In this document: positions 35,804-42,958 of the stretch, piece by piece
How the letters are laid out: the number at the start of each line of letters is the position of its first letter
Position numbering within the stretch: position 1 is the first letter of the stretch
Source of the DNA: Ruminococcus bromii
Lineage (GTDB): Bacteria > Bacillota > Clostridia > Oscillospirales > Acutalibacteraceae
Assembly: GCF_002834235.1 (NCBI RefSeq)
Contig: NZ_NNBY01000032.1
Span: 62,001 to 126,000 of the forward strand
Direction of reading: 5' to 3'
Length of the DNA: 64,000 bases
Position numbers and translations under genes: made by a program
Notes under the pieces: model-generated
The model's database searches: none
Seen by the model: only the letters and a program-made list of their open reading frames with translations
What the model was told of the DNA's origin: nothing

Positions 35804-36703
35804 TTAATACCATGAAGGGTATGAACCACCGCCGATAAGCGATGTAAGAACACTTGTTGCAAATGTACTTGTGTTAAATGACCACATAGTAAGTTCTGCG
35901 CCGATGAAGAATACAATCATAAATGCAACGGCAACGATGAGTGTGAGAATTAAAGTGAATAAAGCAGAGTTCTTTGCTTCGGGAACATTAGCTTTTACCT
36001 GATTTACAAGTGAAATAACAAGGTAAAGCATAACGATTACAAAGAAGAACAGGAACATATATACGCTGATTAATGCGCAAAGACCTGCCAAAATCCAACC
36101 GATTGATGCCGGAATAGATTCAATTGAAAATGTGATGAATGAATCAATAAATGCTTTGGCTGTGTTTTCTTCGGTTTTGTATTTCTTTACATATGCAAAG
36201 AGAATAACAGAATAGAAGCCGCCGATAAGGACAGTAGTAACAAGACTTACAAGAAGTGTTTTCGGAAAATCAAGTGCGCTCATAGAAAGCATAAGAAACA
36301 TATTGCCAAGAATGAGTGCAATAAAGAAAATTGCCGAGAAAAGAGCGCCGAGAATGATGTCCTTTTCAGCCTTTGCTGTTTTGATAACAGTTTTGGAATC
36401 CTTAAAGAATGAAGTGAACACAACAGGAATGTTCTTTAAAGCCTTAACAAAAGCATTTTCCCCAATGGGTGCTGTGTTATTTACGGCATAAGGCGATTGC
36501 TGTGTCTGAGGGTTTTGCGACTGTGCATACTGTTGCTGAACAGGGTTCTGATACTGTGGCTGTTGTGGTTGAACAGGCTGCTGATACTGAGGCTGTGCCT
36601 GTGCATTTGCCTGCTGAGCCTGTGCTTGAGCGGCTCTTGACTTTTCGCAATTGCAAACAGCATTGTCTTCAAGCTGTGCTCCGCAATATTTACAGAATTT
36701 CAT
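35804..36703 (-). CDS. Zinc-ribbon multi-pass membrane protein, function unknown
   Basis: A 299-residue protein. It begins MKFCKYCGAQLEDNAVCNC, a zinc ribbon. About 65 residues rich in Q, A and P follow (QPQYQ, QQPQY). A soluble stretch and about five hydrophobic segments come next, between residues 115 and 290. It ends SYPSWY. Proteins with a zinc ribbon, Q/P linker and YIP1-like membrane part are common in gut clostridia; none with this layout has a role I know. GGAGG precedes the ATG. A TTGAAT-18-TATAAT promoter lies about 90 nt upstream. Confidence 0.75.
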   Translation of the reverse strand: MKFCKYCGAQLEDNAVCNCEKSRAAQAQAQQANAQAQPQYQQPVQPQQPQYQNPVQQQYAQSQNPQTQQSPYAVNNTAPIGENAFVKALKNIPVVFTSFFKDSKTVIKTAKAEKDIILGALFSAIFFIALILGNMFLMLSMSALDFPKTLLVSLVTTVLIGGFYSVILFAYVKKYKTEENTAKAFIDSFITFSIESIPASIGWILAGLCALISVYMFLFFFVIVMLYLVISLVNQVKANVPEAKNSALFTLILTLIVAVAFMIVFFIGAELTMWSFNTSTFATSVLTSLIGGGSYPSWY

Positions 36704-36791
36704 GGTGATTCCTCCAAGATAAAATAATATGTAACAGGTATTATAGCTACCTGTTGTTTGTTTATTGAGAAGTGATAACATCAACGCTCAC

Positions 36792-36821
36792 ATTATATCA
36801 CAAATTACAGCAATAATTCAA
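36792..36821 (-). promoter_or_regulatory. Promoter for the zinc-ribbon membrane protein
   Basis: Minus strand: TTGAAT (36821-36816), an 18-nt spacer and TATAAT (36797-36792). The leader then contains ACAGGTAGC and ACCTGT arms that can form a small hairpin. Confidence 0.6.
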
Positions 36822-36904
36822 TATTTCTTACAATTTTTTAATTTTTCACACTATAGAAAATTATATGTTAAAATAATGAAATGATGTACACATAGCAAAT
36901 AATG

Positions 36905-36951
36905 ACAATAAAACAGCGGCAAAAACTATAAACTTTAGTTTTTGCCGCTGT
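36905..36951 (-). terminator. Terminator of the cwlJ-gerQ operon
   Basis: A 16-bp stem, ACAGCGGCAAAAACTA and its complement, with a 7-base loop; on the minus strand TTTTATTG follows. Confidence 0.88.
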
Positions 36952-36954
36952 GGT

Positions 36955-37662
36955 TTAGTAATAATACCTTATAAATTTTATATTGTAGTAATCACAGGTT
37001 GTGATGTCGTTGGTGTCAATCTCATTTAGAAGGATATAATCCTGAGCAACACCTAAAAGATAGCCTGTTTTCTGAACAATTGTGTTTGCTCCCATGAGAA
37101 AATCAACGGTGATTCGTCTTCCGATTTGTGTTCGCATAAAACCGTTGTGATATCTCAGACTTTCGGCTGTTACAGGAAACGGATATTGATAATCACTCAT
37201 CGACATTCCAATATTCTGCCTTATCGGCGTTGCAACGGTGGCACCGGAGCTCGCCGTTGTAGCAGGGGTTGCAGGCAAAACAGGTATAGATGTATCTATT
37301 TTTTTTAAGTCCTTAATGAACGGTATATTTTGAAGACTTCCGCTGTATTTATTTATATTTTCAGGTTGTTCTTCTGATGTACTTCCGCCCTCTTCATATG
37401 CTATTTCTGCCTGTTCAAGTGAGGGATTGTCATTTGATTTTTGAACTTTTTCTGTCATATTGGGGTGTGCAACAGACGGTGCGCCCTGATTGTGTCGCAT
37501 AATTTCGTCAATCGCAGGAATATAACACCCGGTATCCGCTGTGTTTGACGGACAAGAATTATTGAGGCAGGCTTTGTTTTTGTCAAGTCCGTAATGATGT
37601 TCGGGATTAATCTGATTTGCCGTAGGAGTTGTATTAACTGCCATATTTGAAGAATTATCCAT
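36955..37662 (-). CDS. GerQ-like spore coat protein
   Basis: A 235-residue protein. Its first 150 residues are low-complexity and rich in N, T, P, Q and E. The last 70 look like the GerQ/YwdL core: FMRTQIGRRITVDFLMG, then KTGYLLGVAQDYILLNEI and a final YYNIKFIRYYY. GerQ is a spore coat protein needed for CwlJ to work during germination in Bacillus. The gene directly upstream is cwlJ, which supports this reading. Similarity is at the pattern level only. AAAGGAG precedes the ATG. Confidence 0.68.
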   Translation of the reverse strand: MDNSSNMAVNTTPTANQINPEHHYGLDKNKACLNNSCPSNTADTGCYIPAIDEIMRHNQGAPSVAHPNMTEKVQKSNDNPSLEQAEIAYEEGGSTSEEQPENINKYSGSLQNIPFIKDLKKIDTSIPVLPATPATTASSGATVATPIRQNIGMSMSDYQYPFPVTAESLRYHNGFMRTQIGRRITVDFLMGANTIVQKTGYLLGVAQDYILLNEIDTNDITTCDYYNIKFIRYYY

Positions 37663-37676
37663 TAAGCTATGCTCCT

Positions 37677-38120
37677 TTATGTTTTGGAATAAGCCTCGGT
37701 AGGCGAATAAAAGCAATGATCCCCTACCCTGTTGTAAATTACTCCGTTGTTTGACGGAAAAAATGTTGGGCAGGTATCTGAAAATGGATTAAAATAGAAA
37801 ATTGAATTTCCGACAGATGAATCGGTATTGCCCGCCAATGCCCAATCGGCAATGTTATAGTGAATTTCGTCAGGACGTATATTGTAAACATTCTGAGGAT
37901 TATATTGCCCTCCGACAGTTGTTTTAAGACAGGTAAATTGATTTGGTTGTTCCATTATGGCACGGAAATCTCCGCCCTTGCTGACTCTTGCAAATTCCCC
38001 GTTTGGAACACGGGTTCGGTTTACAATTACCGACGCAACGGCACGCATTCCGTTTTCACCTTCCCCACCTGCCTCACATTTTAAAAGCCTTGCAAGCAAT
38101 TCTCTTGTACTCAATGCCAC
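37677..38120 (-). CDS. cwlJ: Spore cortex-lytic cell wall hydrolase, CwlJ type
   Basis: A 147-residue protein made only of the Hydrolase_2 (SleB/CwlJ) catalytic domain, with no signal peptide and no peptidoglycan-binding domain, the CwlJ layout. The catalytic glutamate is in CEAGGEGENGMRAVASVIVN near residue 16, and FYFNP and HCFYSP near the end are conserved blocks. It degrades cortex peptidoglycan during germination. The start is GTG; an in-frame TTG two codons later is an alternative. The gerQ-like gene follows after 14 nt. Confidence 0.87.
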   Translation of the reverse strand: MALSTRELLARLLKCEAGGEGENGMRAVASVIVNRTRVPNGEFARVSKGGDFRAIMEQPNQFTCLKTTVGGQYNPQNVYNIRPDEIHYNIADWALAGNTDSSVGNSIFYFNPFSDTCPTFFPSNNGVIYNRVGDHCFYSPTEAYSKT

Positions 38121-38389
38121 CTTTTTTCACCAACCGTTATTTTATTCAATGATATTTTATGCATAAAATAACTTGTTGTTACAACGAAAAAGCTTGTGAT
38201 AAATGTGTTATTCACGCAGACAGAAAATTCTGTTTTATAGAAGCAAATCAGTCAGATTAGCTGTTGCTGTCTACCGCTTTACTTGCTTTTGCAGGGCTAT
38301 TTTGCCAATCCAAAAACTATCTGATAAATTGTTTGCTTTGCGTGATTTTGTTAATCTTTTTGTCGACATTATTGTCAATACTGCGTATA
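38121..38389. other. Intergenic region left of the island
   Basis: No gene recognised. It carries the unresolved upstream region of cwlJ and, at the right end, a plus-strand promoter (TCGACA at 38363, 17-nt spacer, TATAAT at 38386) that fires into the broken excisionase-like gene. I could not find a copy of the tRNA-Ser 3' end here that would mark a left attachment site. Confidence 0.5.
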
Positions 38390-38659
38390 ATGGTGCTAAT
38401 GCACGTCTACTATGAAAAGCTGCTGCGCAAATACCCGGATGCGGTCACGGTAAAGGATGTGGTAACCCTGACCACCGTCCACAGCTGGTGCAGCCGCGGG
38501 TCGCTGAAAGTCTTTCAAAAGTGACTGAAGTTCTGTATCCCGAAAATCTTTCTTGTGGATTTCTTCTGCTCCCTGATCTTCCGCTCCATCACCCGCAAAA
38601 GCCTGTGGCATATCCAAACGCTGAACGATTTTCAAAGGAAGATGAAGCATAGAAAATAA
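38390..38659 (+). pseudogene. Excisionase-like HTH gene with an internal stop
   Basis: The frame reads YYEKLLRKYPDAVTVKDVV, then a damaged helix-turn-helix (VHSWCSRGSLKVFQK). A TGA follows at 38522, and the same frame continues KFCIPKIFLVDFFCS to WHIQTLNDFQRKMKHRK before a second stop. The KFCIPK and FLVDFF blocks are what is expected after the recognition helix in excisionase-type proteins of clostridial elements. Also the helix region looks shortened. GC is higher than in the flanks, marking transferred DNA. Product inactive as written. Confidence 0.6.
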
Positions 38660-38725
38660 AACTTAATATATTTCTGCATCTCCTTTGTGTGATAACTACA
38701 AAGGAGATGATTTTTAATATAATAC

Positions 38726-38754
38726 TTGCATTCTTTTCGTGAATGAGATACAAT
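38726..38754 (+). promoter_or_regulatory. Promoter upstream of the RNase III-like gene, overlapped by an inverted repeat
   Basis: TTGCAT at 38726-38731, a 17-nt spacer and TACAAT at 38749-38754. AGATACAATG at 38746-38755 covers the -10, and its exact complement CATTGTATCT lies at 38791-38800. The start codon is about 215 nt further on; the leader 38801-38971 holds TGTTTA/TAAACA arms but no gene. Confidence 0.55.
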
Positions 38755-38971
38755 GATTTTGCTTGAAGGCATAATACATTAAATTTGAAACATTGTATCT
38801 TAGTGTTTATTCCTGTTTATGAAAGTGAACCCGAGTAAACAAACGGAAACAAAGAATTATATTTAATGATGTATGTCTGGCATTGTATTTCCTATTCTCA
38901 CGGGGAAAGTGTTTTTGTCAGGCTATTATTATGCCTTTTGGTAAAATACATTACCGAAAGGATTTTTTATT

Positions 38972-40111
38972 ATGGAAAAAGAATTAGTATGGAAAATGGT
39001 GCAAGGACAAATCGGATATGATTTTAAAAATCTTGATTTGTTGCAGCAAGCTTTCACTCGTCGCTCATATACCGTAGAGAACGGCGGCGAAAACAATGAG
39101 GTGCTCGAGTTCATTGGAGACAAAGCCCTTGATTTTGTGATTGTTAAACTGCTTATTCAGAAGTACGGGCATTTAGCAAATGGGGATCCGGTTAACGGAA
39201 CAAAGCTTTCTGTTTGGGAACAAGAATTCAAACGTAATCAAGTGGGTTACGAAGCGCCGGTAGTAAATAGCTTCGGCTGTGACTATGACGAAGATAACTT
39301 ATCTAAAATCAAAAGTCGAATGGTGAATAAAAAAGCATTGGCTCGCCGAATGGATGAACTTGCTTTTTCCGAATATCTTATTATGGGTAAGGGCGATATA
39401 CAGAATAATATCAACCAAGAAGATTCTGTAAAAGAAGATTTGTTTGAAGCTATTATCGGAGCTGTTGCAATCGATTCAGGATGGAATCTGAAGGACTTGC
39501 AAAAAGTGGTTGAAGCAATGCTTGTTCCCGAAGACTTTCTAATTAATGATACCGACACCAATTATGTGAGACTTATTCAGGAATGGGAAATAAACGAGAA
39601 TGGGTGCATTCCTTGGTATAAATACAAAGAAGCTTCTTACTCATCGACTTGGTATTTAAAAGAGGATAACACTATATATCAAAGCCTTCCGTTAGATTAC
39701 AACTATTCTAAGCTTAAATATCATTGTTACCTCAAACTGCTTGATTCTTTACCGGTGTTTTGCGGTTTTGGTGTGTCTATCCGTGAGGCAAGGATGGCTG
39801 CTTGCAAATTAGCGTATGAGTATCTAGAGAGAAATGATATGCTTCCATCTATCCGTGACGAAATTGAAAATCCTAACCGTGATGATGCAATTAACCAACT
39901 TGAAACATTGGCTCGAAGAGGTTATTTTTCCATTCCTACTTATGAGTTCAAGGAAACATATGATGACAATGGTAATCCCATTTGGAATTGTGAATGTCAC
40001 ATAGTGGAAGAAGATTATTACTTTGATGGGACATCCTTATCAAAAAAAGAGGCAAAGAAAGATTCTGCTTTTAGAATGCTTTTATATGTACTCGGAATGG
40101 AGGATGAATAA
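38972..40111 (+). CDS. RNase III-type endonuclease with two dsRNA-binding domains
   Basis: A 379-residue protein, much longer than the roughly 230 of housekeeping RNase III. The nuclease domain (about 1-175) has the signature NNEVLEFIGDKALDF with E43, E46 and D50, and EDLFEAIIGA with D156 and E159, so the acidic active-site residues are present. About 195-290 is a first dsRNA-binding fold (LIQEW … GVSIREARMAACKLAYEYL). About 308-376 is a second (INQLETLARRGYFSIPTYEF … SKKEAKKDSAFRMLLYVLG). GAAAGGA precedes the ATG. It lies among mobile-element remains and is followed at once by a small acidic gene. Confidence 0.88.
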   Translation: MEKELVWKMVQGQIGYDFKNLDLLQQAFTRRSYTVENGGENNEVLEFIGDKALDFVIVKLLIQKYGHLANGDPVNGTKLSVWEQEFKRNQVGYEAPVVNSFGCDYDEDNLSKIKSRMVNKKALARRMDELAFSEYLIMGKGDIQNNINQEDSVKEDLFEAIIGAVAIDSGWNLKDLQKVVEAMLVPEDFLINDTDTNYVRLIQEWEINENGCIPWYKYKEASYSSTWYLKEDNTIYQSLPLDYNYSKLKYHCYLKLLDSLPVFCGFGVSIREARMAACKLAYEYLERNDMLPSIRDEIENPNRDDAINQLETLARRGYFSIPTYEFKETYDDNGNPIWNCECHIVEEDYYFDGTSLSKKEAKKDSAFRMLLYVLGMEDE

Positions 40112-40113
40112 AA

Positions 40114-40287
40114 ATGGCTAAGTGGTGTTTTAATTATGAGTCCTGCGAATATGAATACATCGAAAAGGATGGCTTCAGTATTGACCGAGGTGAATATGTT
40201 TACAATTGGGATGATAGCGAATATCGTCACGATGACGAAGAGGAAGAATGCCGCAATTCTTTATTTGATGATGAAGATGACGACTGA
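40114..40287 (+). CDS. Very acidic 57-residue protein, partner of the RNase III-like gene
   Basis: Two bases after the RNase III-like stop an ATG opens a 57-residue frame, with GGAGG 10 nt upstream inside the preceding gene. It begins MAKWCFNYESCEYEYIEKDG and ends with acidic runs (DDEEEEC, FDDEDDD). About 25 of 57 residues are D or E and there are three cysteines. I do not recognise a family. A strongly acidic small protein next to a dsRNA-binding nuclease could mimic nucleic acid and restrain it, but this is inference only. Confidence 0.68.
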   Translation: MAKWCFNYESCEYEYIEKDGFSIDRGEYVYNWDDSEYRHDDEEEECRNSLFDDEDDD

Positions 40288-40431
40288 CCCCAGTTGCTAA
40301 AACAATACAAATGTACGATTTAAAATTCGCATACTCGCACCTGTTTTTCGATTTTGCTAAACTGTAATCGAAAGGCAGGTGCATTTTGCATTGCAGACCT
40401 GCCGGGGGAATTTTGAATGGGAGGATCACAT

Positions 40432-40803
40432 ATGAAATCCCTATTTGAGCAGCTGGGCGGCACTCACACAAGGCAGGGCGACTATTGCCTACCCGATGTT
40501 TGATTACCGCCCGAAGAAGAACGCCCCATCGGCGTTTACGGTCAGCGGCGGCGAGTTTATCTGAAGAAGCATTATCGGGTATTGTATTATAACCTGCTGA
40601 CCGCCGGGATACTGGACGGCCACCTTGCAGACATCGAGGAGCAGGCGCAGGAACTCTTTCTTCGGCTGGTAGAACAATACGCAGACACCGAGGGCATGAC
40701 GGAGGCCTTGAAAGCCGATGACCCTATGGCGTGGGTGCGGAAGATGAACAGCATCCGAAACCGGGCAAACGAGGCCGTGATGCAGGAAATTGTATACTGG
40801 TAA
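40432..40803 (+). pseudogene. tnpV: TnpV-like transposon protein gene with nonsense codon
   Basis: The frame begins MKSLFEQLGGTHTRQGDYCL and then meets TGA at 40501. It continues in frame LPPEEERPIGVYGQRRRVYL to MNSIRNRANEAVMQEIVYW. Without the stop this is a complete TnpV, the small protein carried by Tn4451/Tn5397-like and related clostridial elements. GGAGGATC precedes the ATG. The 5' flank has GCAGACCTGCC arms. It signals that a mobile element brought in this region and has since decayed. Confidence 0.8.
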
Positions 40804-40952
40804 CGAACAAGCGGGGGCCTATGGCCTCCGCTTGTTTTATATGCAGAAAAAGAACAATGCTGTTTTGAAACGACATTGTTCCAAACTTTATTGACATTGT
40901 TCTTTTATTTGGGTATAATGTACTTGTGATTTTATGAGTGGAGGTATCCCCT

Positions 40953-42812
40953 ATGGCTGAAATGATCTCGGTAAGAGAGGCGGCAGTGCGCTGGAATATA
41001 ACGGAGCGGAGAGTTGCGACGCTCTGCAAGAATGGGAGAATCGCCGGTGCGAAAAAGCAGGGCAATCGTTGGCTGATCCCCGCTGATACGCAGAAGCCTG
41101 CGGATCAGCGGCTCAAGACGGGCGCTTTTCGCAAGACGGAGCGCGCGCCGAAGCTGCCCCTGCCCATCGGCGTGTCCAACTACTGCCTTGCCTCGTCGGA
41201 ATACTATTATATCGACAAGACGATGATGATCAAGGATTTCATCGATGAGCGTCCGATGGTGACGCTGTTCACCCGCCCCCGGCGTTTCGGCAAGACGCTG
41301 AATATGGATATGCTGCGCACTTATTTTGAAAAGAGCGACAAGGATACCTCCGTCTACTTCCGGGATAAGAAGATCTGGGCCTGCGGCCAGAAGTACCGGT
41401 ATTATCAGGGCAAGTACCCTGTGATCTTCCTGACCTTCAAGGATGTGAAGTTTGATACTTGGGAGGAGACCTTTGCGGCCATCCGGGATATTTTCGCAAA
41501 GGAGACCCGGCGGCACAAGGAGTTGCTGGCCAGCGATAAGTGCGACGAGTACAGCAAAAAGACCTATGCAAAGCTGGCAGACGGCAAAGTCAGCGAGGTT
41601 GAGCTGGCTTCGGCACTGCTGGACCTGTCCTCTATGCTGCACAAGCACTATGCCGTTGCGCCCATTATCATCATCGACGAGTATGACACCCCCATCCAGC
41701 AGGGCTATCAGAAGGACTATTACGACAAGGTCATCCGGTTTATGCGAAACCTGTTTTCCGGCGGGTTCAAGGATAATCAGCACCTGTCCTTCGGCTTCCT
41801 CACAGGCATTCTGCGGGTGGCCAAGGAGAGCATCTTCAGCGGGATGAACAACCTGTCTATCAACTCCGTGCTGGACAACAAATACAGCGCCTACTTCGGC
41901 TTCACCGCCGACGAGGTGATGGAGATGGCGGAATACTACGGCGCTGCCGATAAGTACGACGAAATTTGCCAGTGGTACGACGGCTACCGCTTCGGCAAGA
42001 CGGAGATTTTCAACCCGTGGTCGGTGGTCAACTACTTCAGCAACGAGTGTGAGCCGAGACCCTTCTGGGTCTCCACCGGCAGCAACGATATTATCGGGGA
42101 AGTGCTTGCCCAGGCAGATGAGGATATTTATAACCGTCTGACCTCCCTGGTCAACGGCGAGACCTTCACCACCTTCATCGACACCGGCGTGATTTATCCG
42201 CAGATCAAAAGTAATCCCTCCACCATTTACAGCTTCCTGCTGGTGACCGGCTATCTGAAGGCACTGAAAACCACGCCCTCCTTCAGCGGCGATTTTATGT
42301 GCGAGGTCTCCCTGCCCAACCGGGAGATTTCTCTGGTGTATAACAAGGAGATTTTGCAGAGGTTAGAGAATCTGATCCCGCCGTCCACGGCGATTTCCGT
42401 TCAGGAGGCCATCTTCTCCGGCGATAACGCACGGCTGAAAGCGCAGATTCAGACGCTGCTGACCCAGTCGGTCAGCTCCTTCGATACCGCCGGGGAGAAC
42501 TTCTACCACGGCTTTATGCTGGGACTGTGCGCCCTGCTGGGCGGTGCTTTCGTGAACTCCAACCGGGAATCCGGCGACGGACGCTATGACATTCAGCTGA
42601 AGCCCACGCAAAAGGGTCTTCCGGGCATCCTGATTGAGCTGAAAGCGGAGAAAAATTGCAGCGACGAAAAGCTGAAAAAGCTGTCCGAGACGGCCTTGCA
42701 GCAGATCAATGATAAGAAATACGAAACTGAGCTGACGACCGCCGGGGTCAGGACGATTTATAAATACGGCGTGGCCTTCAGCGGTAAAAAGGTCGAAGTG
42801 GCGGTTGGATGA
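40953..42812 (+). CDS. HTH-AAA ATPase-PDDEXK fusion protein
   Basis: A 619-residue protein in GC-rich DNA. Residues 1-50 are an excisionase/MerR-like helix-turn-helix (ISVREAAVRWNITERRVATL then GAKKQGNRWLIP). About 68-300 is the AAA-ATPase-like family, with LPIGVSNY, Walker A TRPRRFGKTLN and Walker B PIIIIDEYDTPI. About 480-600 is the linked PD-(D/E)XK nuclease-like domain (GRYDIQLKP then ILIELKAEK). Such ATPase-nuclease proteins are very common in gut anaerobes and have no settled role. The HTH head suggests DNA targeting or autoregulation. GGAGG precedes this ATG; a GTG five codons upstream is less likely. Confidence 0.86.
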   Translation: MAEMISVREAAVRWNITERRVATLCKNGRIAGAKKQGNRWLIPADTQKPADQRLKTGAFRKTERAPKLPLPIGVSNYCLASSEYYYIDKTMMIKDFIDERPMVTLFTRPRRFGKTLNMDMLRTYFEKSDKDTSVYFRDKKIWACGQKYRYYQGKYPVIFLTFKDVKFDTWEETFAAIRDIFAKETRRHKELLASDKCDEYSKKTYAKLADGKVSEVELASALLDLSSMLHKHYAVAPIIIIDEYDTPIQQGYQKDYYDKVIRFMRNLFSGGFKDNQHLSFGFLTGILRVAKESIFSGMNNLSINSVLDNKYSAYFGFTADEVMEMAEYYGAADKYDEICQWYDGYRFGKTEIFNPWSVVNYFSNECEPRPFWVSTGSNDIIGEVLAQADEDIYNRLTSLVNGETFTTFIDTGVIYPQIKSNPSTIYSFLLVTGYLKALKTTPSFSGDFMCEVSLPNREISLVYNKEILQRLENLIPPSTAISVQEAIFSGDNARLKAQIQTLLTQSVSSFDTAGENFYHGFMLGLCALLGGAFVNSNRESGDGRYDIQLKPTQKGLPGILIELKAEKNCSDEKLKKLSETALQQINDKKYETELTTAGVRTIYKYGVAFSGKKVEVAVG

Positions 42813-42846
42813 GGCTGACGAATTTCAAAGTATCAGCTTTCGGCTT

Positions 42847-42903
42847 CCAAAGTATCAAATTGATACTTTGGTGAAATTCCAAAGTGCCAAATTGGCACTT
42901 TGG
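42847..42903. repeat. Two tandem 25-nt palindromes before the type I R-M operon
   Basis: CCAAAGTATCAA-A-TTGATACTTTGG at 42847-42871 and CCAAAGTGCCAA-A-TTGGCACTTTGG at 42879-42903. Each is a perfect 12-bp inverted repeat around one base, spaced by 7 nt. They differ only where TAT/GTGC positions change together on both arms, so symmetry is kept. A third half-copy, CAAAGTATCA, lies at about 42835. They fill the gap 56 nt before hsdR. Confidence 0.85.
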
Positions 42904-42958
42904 GGATGTACTTACATCGAATGCTAAATGAATTAACAAAAATTGAGGGAGACTGCTT

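Noticed and set aside
38121..38420. Left attachment site for the island as a copy of the tRNA-Ser 3' end
   Set aside because: Reading this stretch on both strands, I found no match to the T arm or acceptor end of the tRNA.
38390..40803. TGA recoding as an amino acid, because both broken genes in this region are interrupted by TGA
   Set aside because: lon, engB and several other intact genes in the window use TGA as a normal stop, and the excisionase-like gene also looks shortened in its helix region. Simple decay fits better.
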